A program made the translations under genes and the position numbers. Shown piece by piece: positions 1 through 8,088 of a DNA stretch of 54,337 bases (position 1 is its first letter; each line of letters opens with the position of its first letter). The stretch comes from Alphaproteobacteria bacterium. GTDB taxonomy: Bacteria; Pseudomonadota; Alphaproteobacteria; SHVZ01. Under the pieces are notes generated by a model that was not told where the DNA came from, searched no databases, and saw nothing but the letters and a program-made list of their open reading frames with translations. The stretch spans positions 1 through 54,337 of the forward strand of contig VGEH01000011.1 in NCBI GenBank assembly GCA_016869375.1. The letters are read 5' to 3'.

Positions 1-44
1 TCGTCGATCTGGATCACCTGGCCCATCGCAGTCTCACTGCTCAT
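1..44 (-). CDS. IS256-family transposase, N-terminal fragment
   Basis: Only 14 residues are visible: MSSETAMGQVIQID. The MGQVIQID stretch matches from memory the opening of a rhizobial IS256-family (mutator-type) transposase group. The ATG at 44 has an AAGGAG ribosome-binding site about 6 bases upstream on the minus strand, which supports this as the real start. The DDE catalytic residues would lie outside the window, so activity cannot be judged. Confidence 0.65.
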   Translation of the reverse strand, partial: MSSETAMGQVIQID

Positions 45-107
45 CGTTTGCTCCTTCACTCTAGAAGAAGCCACCATTCCCGAAAGTGCGAAAGATTCTG
101 TACGTTA
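1..107 (-). mobile_element. IS256-family insertion sequence, one end only
   Basis: This is the transposase-proximal end of an insertion sequence that continues off the left edge. It holds the transposase start and about 60 bases of leader, and it abuts a response-regulator reading frame that stops abruptly at 105-107. The exact outer boundary cannot be fixed because the other inverted repeat lies outside the window; I place it within about 105-113, where the host protein stops matching its family. The family call rests on the first 14 transposase residues only. Confidence 0.65.
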
Positions 108-266
108 TCTGTCGGTGATGACCAGGTGCGGCAGGATCTGATTGCAGACCGTGATACCAGTCTCGCCGTCGGCCGCCTGATGTACCTCGTGGCCGGCCGA
201 TTCGAGCATGCGCACGAGGGTGCGGCGGACTTCGGCGTCATCGTCGATCACAAGGATCCTGGCCAC
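105..266 (-). pseudogene. Response regulator receiver domain, truncated by IS256
   Basis: Starting from GTG at 266, which has a GAGGAAG ribosome-binding site, the frame reads ARILVIDDDAEVRRTL and ends HLVITDR-stop after 53 residues. This is the first half of a CheY-like receiver domain. The acidic pair of the metal pocket (IDDD) is present, and the aspartate of VITD (codon 111-113) is the expected phosphorylation site. The family continues with about 65 more residues (conserved Thr/Ser and Lys) that are missing; the stop codon appears to come from the insertion sequence. The product cannot be a working receiver. Confidence 0.8.
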
Positions 267-573
267 AGTGCTTCCTCAAGCCTCGGTCTTGTGCAGGTAG
301 GCTTGGCGACGCCCCGAGCCTACATGGATATCGGTTCTTCCGAGGTCGAGATCGGCGTCGGCGCGCGTCTGCGGCCGAGCGTGTCGCGACGAAGTGCGCC
401 AGATTGCTGATCGGCCGGACATCGCACCCGCTTCTAGGACGACCCGAATGTCGGTCCCCACCGGACCAGCCCGATGCCGTTCCCGTTTGGGGAAGTCCGG
501 ATCAGGCTTGGCATCGAACCATGAGGTCTCCCCAGGGGTCAACCAGACATGGTTTTTCAAAATGACATTTGTT
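267..573. other. Gene-free interval upstream of the broken response regulator
   Basis: About 300 bases between the NUDIX gene and the truncated response regulator. A minus-strand frame stays open through most of it and ends at 276, but it has no recognisable domain and overlaps the NUDIX gene, so I do not call it. No RNA gene, strong promoter or terminator is visible. The ribosome-binding site for the response regulator lies at its left edge. Confidence 0.5.
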
Positions 574-1440
574 TTAGTTAATTCTATCAAATGACGATCG
601 AAGCCCGGCGTAGAGTTCAATGTAGTCAGGGTGGTCAGGTCGAACGAGGCCATGTCGGATCAGAAAATCGATGATGATCAGGGCGCAGTTGAACTTGAAG
701 CGGAAGCTCGTTTCGATGATCTGCCTTACCTCTACCACCGGTAGCAGACTGAATTCGGCAACTTCGCCGTCTGCCGAGACCGGCGTGAAATCCTCGGGCA
801 GTTCGAGGTCGAAGCAATGAAGGCAGTGGCGATAGAGGCCATCGCCGCCCATGCCCGGTTCCGTTGCCATAACATAATTTACGATACCGACCGGTATCCC
901 TCGGCGCGCCACGGAAGCGGGCACGCCGGCCTCCTCGGCGCATTCCTTGATCAGGATGTCGATGACCGAAAGTCCGGCCGGCTGTCCGCCGGCGACGAAA
1001 TTGTCGAGCTGGCCGGGATAAGGACGATTTGCCGCGCGTCGGCCAATCCAGAGATGGATCCCGTCCGCGCGGCGGACGAAGCCGTTGACGTGGCAGCCAG
1101 AGGCGACGATGCCGAGCACGGACGCCGCGCCGCGAGGCAGGGTGGCGACCGGTTCGCCGCCCGCCGTGACCGCATAGCGTTCCTCGGTCAGGCGGTGGAC
1201 GATACCCGCGCGGTGCAGCCGCTCGGCCGCCTCGCGCAGTGCGTCGCTACGGGCTGCGGCGTCGACATGGCGAGGATCGAGCGCGAGAGCGCCGTCATCG
1301 ACGAAGAGCCCGCGATAACCTGCGATGATCGGGCGCAGCTCGCGGCGGACATAGCCCGCGACCTTGCCGTCGATCGACCACGGGACGAAATCCTCCGGCC
1401 TGTACGCGTTGCAGCGCCGGATGTGGTCGACCAGCGCCAT
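574..1440 (-). CDS. NUDIX hydrolase with DUF4743 N-terminal domain
   Basis: The 288-residue protein has an N-terminal DUF4743-like region (about 1-110) followed by a NUDIX fold (about 110-260), the layout of the C-terminal half of yeast Tnr3 and its bacterial relatives, which hydrolyse oxidised thiamine diphosphate derivatives. The NUDIX box spans about 151-173: G151, K165-E166, E169-E170 and G172 are in place, but the usual first Glu is Leu157 and the usual Arg is Lys165. The metal-binding glutamates remain, so activity is plausible. The ATG overlaps the stop of the upstream ACT-domain gene by one base (TGATG), implying translational coupling. The substrate is inferred from the family. Confidence 0.8.
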   Translation of the reverse strand: MALVDHIRRCNAYRPEDFVPWSIDGKVAGYVRRELRPIIAGYRGLFVDDGALALDPRHVDAAARSDALREAAERLHRAGIVHRLTEERYAVTAGGEPVATLPRGAASVLGIVASGCHVNGFVRRADGIHLWIGRRAANRPYPGQLDNFVAGGQPAGLSVIDILIKECAEEAGVPASVARRGIPVGIVNYVMATEPGMGGDGLYRHCLHCFDLELPEDFTPVSADGEVAEFSLLPVVEVRQIIETSFRFKFNCALIIIDFLIRHGLVRPDHPDYIELYAGLRSSFDRIN

Positions 1441-1739
1441 CAGGCGCGATGCGCTCGCGACATCAACACGCGCTCGACATGGATGATCTGCGCGAGGCAG
1501 CGCTGGATGTGCTCGGCGGCATCGGTGTCGAGCCCGTCGACCTGCAGGTCGATCTCGAGCTCGTCATGGCCGGGGCCGGAGACGACGCCATGGCAGCGAC
1601 GAGGCAGGATGCCGCGTTTCACGAACAGCTCCAGCACGCGCGGCATCACCGAGACTTCGGCGCGGGCGAGGACGGAATAGCAATGCGGCAACGCCTCGGG
1701 CGAGGCGGCCGACGGCTCATAGGCGAGAGAGGTAGACAC
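1440..1739 (-). CDS. Small ACT-domain-like protein
   Basis: A 99-residue protein whose whole length resembles a single ACT regulatory fold, as in free-standing acetolactate synthase small-subunit-like proteins; the segment from CYSVLARAEVSVMPRVLELF shows the first strand and helix, and LEIDLQVDGL a later strand. GTG at 1739 is preceded by AGGAG eight bases upstream. It heads a two-gene unit with the NUDIX gene. ACT domains usually bind amino acids; ligand and partner enzyme cannot be told here. No catalytic domain is present. Confidence 0.65.
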   Translation of the reverse strand: MSTSLAYEPSAASPEALPHCYSVLARAEVSVMPRVLELFVKRGILPRRCHGVVSGPGHDELEIDLQVDGLDTDAAEHIQRCLAQIIHVERVLMSRAHRA

Positions 1740-1874
1740 GATACGGCTCCTGAAAACGGATTACGCACGGACGAATAGCGACAGCCCGATCCCTAGAGGA
1801 CCGGGGTCGTAATTCGCGTGGTAATCCGAAGGCCGTGTGCCATGGGCCGACCCTATGGCGGCGGCCAGCAGGCG

Positions 1875-2846
1875 TCAACCGCGGAGATGGGCCTCGACCG
1901 CGCCGGAGACCGCCTCGAACGGGATCGCCGCCATCTCGTCGCCGCGGAAGCTCTGCGCCTCGATCACCGTCAGCCGCTCGGCGAAGGGGGCGAATTTTCT
2001 CGCCGGCGTCGGCCCGAAGAGGGAGATCAGCGGACAGTCTCCGGCAGCCAGCAGGTGTCCCATGCCGGCGTCGTTGGCGACCGCCACCTTGAGGCGGCGA
2101 CCGACGGCTAGCGAGAGGGCAGGGTCGGCACCGAGCGCTGTTGCCTGGAACGGAAACAGCGCGCCGGGTAGCGCGCCCTTAAGCTCCGCATGCCACTCGG
2201 TCTCGTCGGGGCCGAGCAGGATCACCGGCGCATCGAGGCGCTGCCCCAGCGCGATGAAGCGCCCGCGCGGCCAGCACTTTCGGCGGTCGCCGGCGCCGGG
2301 CACGAGGCCGACATAGCTCGGTCCGTCGGGAAGAAGCTGCGCCGCCTGGCGCTCGATCTCGGGCGACAGTGCTATCCGCGCGCGGCCCGGCGCAGCGGGC
2401 TGACCGCTCGCAGCCTCGATCAGGTCGAGCATCTGGCGGATCATGCCCGGCGGCTTCTCGCGCCGCGGCGAGCGTGCGTCGGAGAGCAGCCACCCCGCGG
2501 TGCCGGCGATGTATCGCGTGTGCCGTATCCGCTTCACGATCAGCGAGGTCAGGAAGCGCCTCTGCGTGTCGAGGATCAGGTCGAAGCGGCGGCCGGGCAG
2601 GGGGCGCTTGAGAAGCTCCTGCGGCGCGAGACCGATACCGGCGCTCTGGATGATCTCGTCGATAAGGCCTGTCATCAAGCCACCGAGGCGCCCGGCATAG
2701 ACGGTTTCGCCCTTGCCGGCGAGCCAGGTGACACGCGCCTTGGGCCAGGTCGCGCGCAGCGCGCGGACGAAGGGAAGCTTCATCAGCCCGTCGCCGAAGC
2801 GGTCGAGGCCGACATAGACAAGGATGCTTTCTGGCGCGTCCTCCAC
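1875..2846 (-). CDS. Glycosyltransferase family 9 (heptosyltransferase-like)
   Basis: The 323-residue protein has the two-lobed GT-B layout of ADP-heptose:lipopolysaccharide heptosyltransferases. N-terminal ILVYVGLDRFGDGLMKLPFV matches the family's acceptor-side opening; the nucleotide-sugar side includes YVGLVPGAGDRRKCWP and the C-terminal NDAGMGHLLAAGDCPLISLF. It should act at the cytoplasmic membrane on lipopolysaccharide core or another glycan. The start is GTG at 2846 with GAGAGG just upstream. It is divergent from the DapA-like gene. The transferred sugar is not decidable from sequence. Confidence 0.85.
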   Translation of the reverse strand: MEDAPESILVYVGLDRFGDGLMKLPFVRALRATWPKARVTWLAGKGETVYAGRLGGLMTGLIDEIIQSAGIGLAPQELLKRPLPGRRFDLILDTQRRFLTSLIVKRIRHTRYIAGTAGWLLSDARSPRREKPPGMIRQMLDLIEAASGQPAAPGRARIALSPEIERQAAQLLPDGPSYVGLVPGAGDRRKCWPRGRFIALGQRLDAPVILLGPDETEWHAELKGALPGALFPFQATALGADPALSLAVGRRLKVAVANDAGMGHLLAAGDCPLISLFGPTPARKFAPFAERLTVIEAQSFRGDEMAAIPFEAVSGAVEAHLRG

Positions 2847-2881
2847 GCCGCCTCTCTAGTCGGTACCTAGTGGGGGTTGCA

Positions 2882-2903
2882 ACTCGTATATCACTCGTAT
2901 ATC
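2882..2903. promoter_or_regulatory. Tandem 11-bp repeat, candidate GntR operator
   Basis: The sequence actcgtatatc occurs twice head to tail in the divergent interval between the glycosyltransferase and the DapA-like gene, 27 bases before the latter's ATG. FadR/GntR regulators often bind A/T-rich GTAT-type half-sites one helical turn apart, and a GntR gene is the second gene of this operon. The repeat is seen directly; its role as the autoregulatory operator is inference. Confidence 0.45.
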
Positions 2904-2929
2904 AGTTGGGGAATACCTGGAGGGGGCCC

Positions 2930-3838
2930 ATGGGCATTTCTTGGACCGGCGTCTTTCCCGCGGCGACCACTCAGTTCGATAAGGATTTCAAGATCGACTA
3001 CGACGCGACCCGCAAGGTCATGTCGGCACTGATCGACGATGGCGTCAACGGCCTCATCGTCTGCGGCTCGGTCGGCGAGAACACGGCGCTTCGCCCGGAA
3101 GAGAAGCGCGAGATGCTGAAGCTCGCCAAGGACGTTTCGCGTGGCCGCGTGCCGGTGGTCTCCGGCGTCGCCGAGTACACGACCGAGCTTGCCCGAGAGT
3201 ACGCGCGCGACGCGCAGAAGATCGGCATCGACGGACTGATGGCGATGCCGGCGATGGTCTATTCGGCGAAGCCGCAGGAGATCCTCGCGCATTTTCGCGC
3301 GGTCGGCGCGGCGAGCGACCTTCCGATCATGCTCTACAACAACCCGCCGGCCTACGGTAACGACCTGGTGCCTGAGATCGTCGCCAAGCTCGCCGACGTG
3401 AAGACCATCGTCGCGATCAAGGAATCCTCCGGCGACACGCGGCGCTTCGTCGACCTCGTGAACCTCACCGGCGATCGCTTCACGCTCTTCTGCGGCCTCG
3501 ACGATGTCGTGCTCGAAGCGATCATGCTCGGCGCCGTCGGCTGGGTCTCCGGCCTCTCCAACGTCTTCCCCAAGGAGTCGAACGAGCTCTTCGCGCTGGC
3601 GCGCGCCGGCCGCTTCGACGAGGCGATGAGCATCTATCGCTGGTTCATGCCGCTGCTGCATCTCGATGCGCGGGCCGACCTCGTCCAGTGCATCAAGCTC
3701 TGCGAGGCGATCGCCGGCCGCGGCAACGAACGCACGCGCCCGCCGCGTCTCGCGCTCGAAGGCGCCGAGCGGCGCCATGTCGAGGAGGCGATGCGGAAGG
3801 CGCTGGCGACGCGGCCGAATCTGGCGAAGGCAGCCTAG
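2930..3838 (+). CDS. DapA-like dihydrodipicolinate synthase family protein
   Basis: This 302-residue (beta/alpha)8 protein belongs to the class I aldolase family of DapA, N-acetylneuraminate lyase and keto-deoxy sugar aldolases. It keeps GSVGEN (about 46-51), the tyrosine of LYNNPP and the Schiff-base lysine of AIKESSGDTRR. The ATG at 2930 has GGAGGGGG directly upstream; an in-frame start 60 bases earlier lacks such a site and would run through the operator-like repeat. A GntR regulator follows after 14 bases, which points to an inducible catabolic aldolase rather than the lysine-pathway enzyme; lysA lies far away. Confidence 0.8.
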   Translation: MGISWTGVFPAATTQFDKDFKIDYDATRKVMSALIDDGVNGLIVCGSVGENTALRPEEKREMLKLAKDVSRGRVPVVSGVAEYTTELAREYARDAQKIGIDGLMAMPAMVYSAKPQEILAHFRAVGAASDLPIMLYNNPPAYGNDLVPEIVAKLADVKTIVAIKESSGDTRRFVDLVNLTGDRFTLFCGLDDVVLEAIMLGAVGWVSGLSNVFPKESNELFALARAGRFDEAMSIYRWFMPLLHLDARADLVQCIKLCEAIAGRGNERTRPPRLALEGAERRHVEEAMRKALATRPNLAKAA

Positions 3839-3852
3839 GGTCAGGGCTCTCC

Positions 3853-4533
3853 GTGACCGCCGTTCGCCGCCGCGTCGAGGAGGCGCCCGAGGCGTCGCCG
3901 CCGACGCTCGCCGTCCAGGCTTATCAGCGCCTCGAGGAGCTGATCGTCACGGCGCGCCTGAAGCCGGGCGCCGTGGTCTCCGAGGCCGGACTTGGACGGC
4001 AGCTCGGCATCGGCCGCATGCCGATCCGAGAAGCGATCAAGCGCCTCGACGCCGAGGGGCTGCTGGTCGTCCTGCCGCAGCGGGGCGTGCTTGTGAGCCC
4101 CATCGATGCCGGGCAGTTCCGTCTCCAGCTCGAGACGCGGCGGCCGATCGACCGGCTCCTCGCGGAGAGTGCGGCGAGGCGTGCGACGCGCAGCGAGCGT
4201 GACGAATTCCGCCGGCTCGCGGCAGAGATCGTCTCGGCCGCCGAGCGCAACGATGTCGACGGGTTTCTCGCCTGCGATCGCGCCTGCGACCAGCTCATCG
4301 CCACAGCCTGCCGCAACCCCTTCACCGCGCGCGCGGCGGCGCAGCTTCACGCGCATTCGCGGCGCTTCTGGCATGCCTATCGCGACCAGGAGGATCTGCT
4401 GGAATCGGCCTCGCGTCATGCCGGGCTGATGCGGGCGATCGCCGATGACGGCGCCGATGCCGCGGTATCCGCCTCGGACCAGCTGATCGACTATCTCGAC
4501 GCCTTCGCCCACGCGGCCTTCGGGCGCGGCTGA
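3853..4533 (+). CDS. GntR-family transcriptional regulator, FCD type
   Basis: The 226-residue protein has an N-terminal winged helix (about 15-85; YQRLEELIVTARLKPG and LGIGRMPIREAIKRLDAEGL are typical) and an all-helical FCD-like effector domain containing DEFRRLAAEI and CDRACDQLIATACRNPF. GTG at 3853 is chosen because it directly precedes the recognisable domain; the longer frame upstream overlaps the aldolase gene. It lies between the DapA-like gene and a TSUP transporter and overlaps the transporter start by one base. It probably controls this operon through the repeat at 2882-2903. Confidence 0.85.
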   Translation: MTAVRRRVEEAPEASPPTLAVQAYQRLEELIVTARLKPGAVVSEAGLGRQLGIGRMPIREAIKRLDAEGLLVVLPQRGVLVSPIDAGQFRLQLETRRPIDRLLAESAARRATRSERDEFRRLAAEIVSAAERNDVDGFLACDRACDQLIATACRNPFTARAAAQLHAHSRRFWHAYRDQEDLLESASRHAGLMRAIADDGADAAVSASDQLIDYLDAFAHAAFGRG

Positions 4534-5261
4534 TGGAGTTCGAGCTCGGCGAGGCGATCCTGGTCGCCGGGGCGTTCCTGGTCGGGTTCGGCAACGCCAC
4601 TCTCGGATCGACGGGCGGTCTGCTGCTGGCGGCCATGGCAAGCGTGCTGCCGCCGCCGCTCGTGGTCCCGGCCCATGCCGTGCTCGAAGCGCTGCGCAAC
4701 GGCGTCGGCTGGTACCGGCTTCGCCGCGCATTCAGCCTACAGATCGTGGTTGCCGCCGGTCTCGGCTCGCTCGTGGCGATCGGCCTCGCCGCGCCCTTCG
4801 CCAGCGTCGTTCCGAGCGATGTGCAGGCGATCCTGCTTGGTGCCTTCCTGATCTGGGCATGCTGGTGGCCGGCGCCCGACCCCGGCCGGCGCTTTCCGTT
4901 CCGGCTGCCCGTCGCGAGCGGCCTCACCGGCGCCTCCTCGGTCTTTCTCGGCGAGACCGGGCCGCTGCTGCGCCCCTTCATCGCCGATGAGCCGGTCGAC
5001 CCCACGCTTGTGCCGGGCACGGTGAGCGCGGTCGCCGCGATACAGCACGGGCTCAAGATGCTGGCCTTCGCCGTCCTCGGCGCCGCCTATCTTTCCCTGA
5101 TCCCGGTGCTCGTCGCCATGATCGCTGCCGGCGCTCTCGGCATGGTGCTGGCGCCGCGGCTTCGCATCCGGCTTCCGGTCGTCCTCGTCAGCCTCCTCAT
5201 CCGCCTGGTGGTGACGGCGCTGGCCCTGCGCCTGCTGGCAATCGGTGCGGGATGGCTCTGA
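4533..5261 (+). CDS. TSUP (TauE/SafE) family membrane transporter
   Basis: A 242-residue protein made almost entirely of hydrophobic segments (about seven or eight), with the TSUP-type opening [20 protein letters not shown] and a second half-repeat around [20 protein letters not shown]. The family exports small organic anions or sulfur oxyanions such as sulfite and sulfoacetate. It is translationally coupled to the GntR gene upstream (TGATG) and to the macro-domain gene downstream. The substrate may be related to the aldolase reaction; that is inference. Confidence 0.75.
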   Translation: MEFELGEAILVAGAFLVGFGNATLGSTGGLLLAAMASVLPPPLVVPAHAVLEALRNGVGWYRLRRAFSLQIVVAAGLGSLVAIGLAAPFASVVPSDVQAILLGAFLIWACWWPAPDPGRRFPFRLPVASGLTGASSVFLGETGPLLRPFIADEPVDPTLVPGTVSAVAAIQHGLKMLAFAVLGAAYLSLIPVLVAMIAAGALGMVLAPRLRIRLPVVLVSLLIRLVVTALALRLLAIGAGWL

Positions 5262-5773
5262 TGGCCTGGGACCGGATCGAGATCGTCGAAGGCGACATCA
5301 CCAAGCTCGATGTCGATGCAATCGTGAACGCGGCCAACGAGTCCCTGCTCGGCGGTGGCGGCGTCGACGGCGCGATCCACCGCGCGGCCGGACCCGAGCT
5401 CCTGGTGGAGTGCCGCACGCTCGGCGGCTGCCTGACAGGCGACGCCAAGATCACGCGCGGCTATCGGCTGAAGGCACTCCACGTGATCCATACGGTCGGC
5501 CCGGTCTGGCATGGCGGCCACTCGGGCGAGCCCGAGAAACTCGCGAGCTGCTATCGAAACTCCCTCAAGCTGGCGGCGGCGCACAAGCTCGCCTCGGTCG
5601 CGTTTCCCGCGATCTCGACTGGCGTCTATGGCTATCCGCTGGAACCGGCGACGCGGATCGCGGTTTCGACGGTCGCGGCCGAGCTGTCGGCCCGTACGCG
5701 CGCGATCTTCTGCTGCTTCGGTGCGGAGACGACGGCGGCATATAAGCGCGTGCTTGCCGAGCTTCGTCGCTAG
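5252..5773 (+). CDS. ymdB: Macro domain O-acetyl-ADP-ribose deacetylase
   Basis: A 173-residue single macro domain. The opening [21 protein letters not shown], the loop [14 protein letters not shown] and the later [12 protein letters not shown] are the ADP-ribose-binding signatures of the YmdB/MacroD group. It should hydrolyse O-acetyl-ADP-ribose or remove ADP-ribose from proteins in the cytoplasm. The start lies ten bases inside the end of the transporter gene. The stop shares the palindrome CTAG with the stop of the convergent UbiH-type gene. Its presence in this operon may be positional only. Confidence 0.9.
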   Translation: MALMAWDRIEIVEGDITKLDVDAIVNAANESLLGGGGVDGAIHRAAGPELLVECRTLGGCLTGDAKITRGYRLKALHVIHTVGPVWHGGHSGEPEKLASCYRNSLKLAAAHKLASVAFPAISTGVYGYPLEPATRIAVSTVAAELSARTRAIFCCFGAETTAAYKRVLAELRR

Positions 5774-6987
5774 AGCGTTTCGCCGCGCGCCAGCCGCGGC
5801 AGGTCGCCGACCGTCCCCATCGCATGGTTCATGAACAGGCGCTTCAGCGCGGGCAGCCGGTCTACCGCGGCAAGGCCAAGATCGCGGATGAGCCGCACCG
5901 GGCCGAGATCGTTCGAGAAGAGGCGATTGAGGCCATCGGTCACAGCGAGGAGCGCCAGCGTGTCGAGGCGTCGCCATGAGGCGTAGCGATCGAGCACGTC
6001 TACGGCGCCGATGTCGAGGCCGAGGCGATGCGCATCCACGATGACTTCGGCCAGCGCCGCGACGTCGCGGATCGCGAGGTTGAGTCCCTGGCCGGCGAGC
6101 GGATGGATCGAATGCGCTGCATCGCCGATCAGTGCCAAGCGGTCTGATGTGAAGCGCTCGGCGACGAGCAGGCCGAGCGGATAGGACCAGCGCCGGCCGA
6201 CGACGCGGAGCGGTCCGAGTGCGTCGCCGAAGCGCCGCGTCATAGCCGCCGAGAAGCCGTCGTCGTCGAGCGCGAGCATCGCCGGTGCCACCTCGTTGCG
6301 CTCCGCCCAGACGATCGAGGAGAAGTCGCCGGGAAGCGGGAGGAGGGCGAAGGGCCCGGCCGGCAGGAAGCGCTCATGCGCCACGCCCTCATGCGGTCGT
6401 GTCAGCGCCACGGTGCAGACGATGGCTGTCTGCGCATAACCCCATTCCATCGCGCCGATGCCGGCGGCTCTCCGGATGGGCGAGCCACGGCCGTCGGCGG
6501 CGACGGCTAGCCGTGCCGCGATGCGCCGGCCATCGGCGAGGCGCGCAACGACGCCCGCCTTCCCGCGCTCCAGCCGGGCGACCGACTCCGGCGCGATCAG
6601 CCTGAGCTTCGGCCGGTCACCAAGCTTGCCAAGCAACGCGCGCCGGACGAAGCGCGACTCGACGATATGGCCGAGCGGCTCGTCGCCGACCTCGCGATGG
6701 TCGTAGTGCAGGAAGAGCGTCGACGGCCCGTCGGTGACGCGGATGTCGAGGATCGGCGCCGCCTGCCGGCCCATCTCCTGCCAGAGGCCGAGCCCTTCGA
6801 GGATCCGGCGCGAGCCATAGGAGATGGCGAAGGCACGGCCGTCATAGGCGTCGTTGGCCGCGATTGCCGGCTCCTCGCGGTCGACGACCGTCGTCTCGAT
6901 CCCGGCCGAGGCGAGCGCATGGGCGAGCGAGAGGCCGACCAGGCCGCCGCCGACGATGACGACGTCGCTTTTGAGGATCTCGAGCAT
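5770..6987 (-). CDS. UbiH/UbiF/COQ6-family FAD-dependent hydroxylase
   Basis: The 405-residue flavoprotein hydroxylates the ring of a ubiquinone precursor. It shows the N-terminal FAD-binding Rossmann motif [13 protein letters not shown] (about 10-22), the middle [16 protein letters not shown] (DG motif) and the second FAD motif [21 protein letters not shown]. Which ring position it modifies (UbiH, UbiF, UbiI or UbiL type) cannot be set by eye. It follows the J-domain gene by 17 bases on the same strand and ends convergently against the macro-domain gene. Confidence 0.88.
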   Translation of the reverse strand: MLEILKSDVVIVGGGLVGLSLAHALASAGIETTVVDREEPAIAANDAYDGRAFAISYGSRRILEGLGLWQEMGRQAAPILDIRVTDGPSTLFLHYDHREVGDEPLGHIVESRFVRRALLGKLGDRPKLRLIAPESVARLERGKAGVVARLADGRRIAARLAVAADGRGSPIRRAAGIGAMEWGYAQTAIVCTVALTRPHEGVAHERFLPAGPFALLPLPGDFSSIVWAERNEVAPAMLALDDDGFSAAMTRRFGDALGPLRVVGRRWSYPLGLLVAERFTSDRLALIGDAAHSIHPLAGQGLNLAIRDVAALAEVIVDAHRLGLDIGAVDVLDRYASWRRLDTLALLAVTDGLNRLFSNDLGPVRLIRDLGLAAVDRLPALKRLFMNHAMGTVGDLPRLARGETL

Positions 6988-7004
6988 GATGCAAGCCTAC
7001 TCGC

Positions 7005-7628
7005 TCAAGAGCGGGTCAGGAAGGCAATGGCGGCGTTGAGCTGGGCCATGCGCGTCGTGTCGCCGGTCGGGCTGTCCGGGTGATAGATGATCGCGAGCTG
7101 CCGGAAGCGGCTACGCAGCATCCGCTGGTCCGGCGTCGACCAGGTCGGAAAGCCGAGAACGTAAAGCGCCTCAGAACGCGTGCGGATATCGGTCTCCAGG
7201 GGCGCGAAGGACAGCGTCTCTACGGTGTTCTTCAGGCGCGTAACCTCTTCGCGATGGAGCTCCGCCAGATCGACGGCGCCCGCCGCTTCCAGACGGAGGG
7301 AGGTGCCGCCTTCGGCGAGGTCGAGGGCAAGCCTGAGCGCGCGGCGGAGGTCGGCGATCTGGTGCTCGCCGGCGAGCCGCACCTGCAGGCGCGGCTTCCG
7401 GCGCATACGCCGGTCCTTGGATGGCCCGGTCTTCACCTGGATGCTCTCGCGGTCGGTTCGGCCGGGCTCGCCAGGATCGGCGACCTGAGCGAGGGAGGCG
7501 GCCGGCACGAGGAGCTGCACGGCGCGGACCAGATCCGCGACGCTGACGCCCTGGCGCTGCGCCAGGCTCGTCACGCGGTCTCGGAACGCCGAGGCGCAGG
7601 GGATGGTATAGGATCGGCCGAGAGCCAT
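7005..7628 (-). CDS. J-domain-like protein
   Basis: A 207-residue protein with a C-terminal J-like domain of about 60 residues: LYVLGFPTWSTPDQ, then RSRFRQLAIIYHPDSPTGD with an intact HPD tripeptide, then a final helix ending the protein. J domains stimulate Hsp70 ATPase; here the domain sits at the C-terminus as in DjlA-type proteins. The N-terminal part has a helical FRDRVTSLAQRQGVSVADL segment and no clear domain. I start it at ATG 7628, although the frame is open a further 60 codons. That start overlaps the divergent RNase start. Confidence 0.65.
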   Translation of the reverse strand: MALGRSYTIPCASAFRDRVTSLAQRQGVSVADLVRAVQLLVPAASLAQVADPGEPGRTDRESIQVKTGPSKDRRMRRKPRLQVRLAGEHQIADLRRALRLALDLAEGGTSLRLEAAGAVDLAELHREEVTRLKNTVETLSFAPLETDIRTRSEALYVLGFPTWSTPDQRMLRSRFRQLAIIYHPDSPTGDTTRMAQLNAAIAFLTRS

Positions 7629-8088
7629 GATCAGCGCGAAGCTACTGTCGTACCGCACCGCCATCAACCTGATGGTCCTCGCGATTATGCTGCTGGCCGG
7701 GACCTCTGCCTGGGGGCGCGGCGAGAGCCTGGAGTCATTCGCGCGTTCGGCCGGGCTTCGCGACGTCGCCGGGTTTGTCGAAACGATCGAGGCGCTCGAC
7801 CGTACCAAGCGACTTCCGTCCCGCTACGTGACGAAGGACGAGGCATCGCGGCTCGGCTGGCGGCCGGGCGTCGATCTTTCGAAAGTGGCGCCGGGCAAGA
7901 GCATCGGCGGCGATCGCTTCGGCAACCGCGAGGGCCTGCTGCCGTCAGCCTCGGGCCGGCGCTTCTTCGAGGCCGATCTCGACTATGCCGGCGGCAGCCG
8001 CGGAGCGAAGCGTCTGGTGTGGAGCTCCGATGGCCGCCAGTGGGTGACCGTCGATCACTACAAGAGCTTCCGCGAGGTGCCGAAGTGA
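7627..8088 (+). CDS. Secreted barnase-type ribonuclease
   Basis: The 153-residue protein has a signal peptide (basic start, hydrophobic 14-24, Ala-rich end near 28) followed by a microbial ribonuclease fold of the barnase/binase group. The catalytic set is visible: Glu in FFEADLDYAGGS, Arg in GAKRLVWSSDG and His in VDHYKSF close to the C-terminus. It should cleave RNA after purines as an exported toxin or nutrient-scavenging enzyme. It overlaps the barstar gene by four bases (GTGA), so toxin and inhibitor are made together. ATG 7672 is an alternative start within the signal peptide. Confidence 0.88.
   Translation: MISAKLLSYRTAINLMVLAIMLLAGTSAWGRGESLESFARSAGLRDVAGFVETIEALDRTKRLPSRYVTKDEASRLGWRPGVDLSKVAPGKSIGGDRFGNREGLLPSASGRRFFEADLDYAGGSRGAKRLVWSSDGRQWVTVDHYKSFREVPK

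Noticed and set aside
276..573. Possible remnant of a histidine kinase upstream of the broken response regulator
   Set aside because: I tried all three minus-strand frames and saw no H-box, N-box or G-box.
817..1680. Long plus-strand frame across the NUDIX and ACT genes
   Set aside because: Low-complexity Arg/Asp/Ala composition and no domain; the minus-strand genes explain the sequence.
7080..8084. Plus-strand frame open upstream of barstar
   Set aside because: It is only the extension of the barstar frame through the J-domain and RNase genes. The GTG at 8085 gives the normal barstar length.
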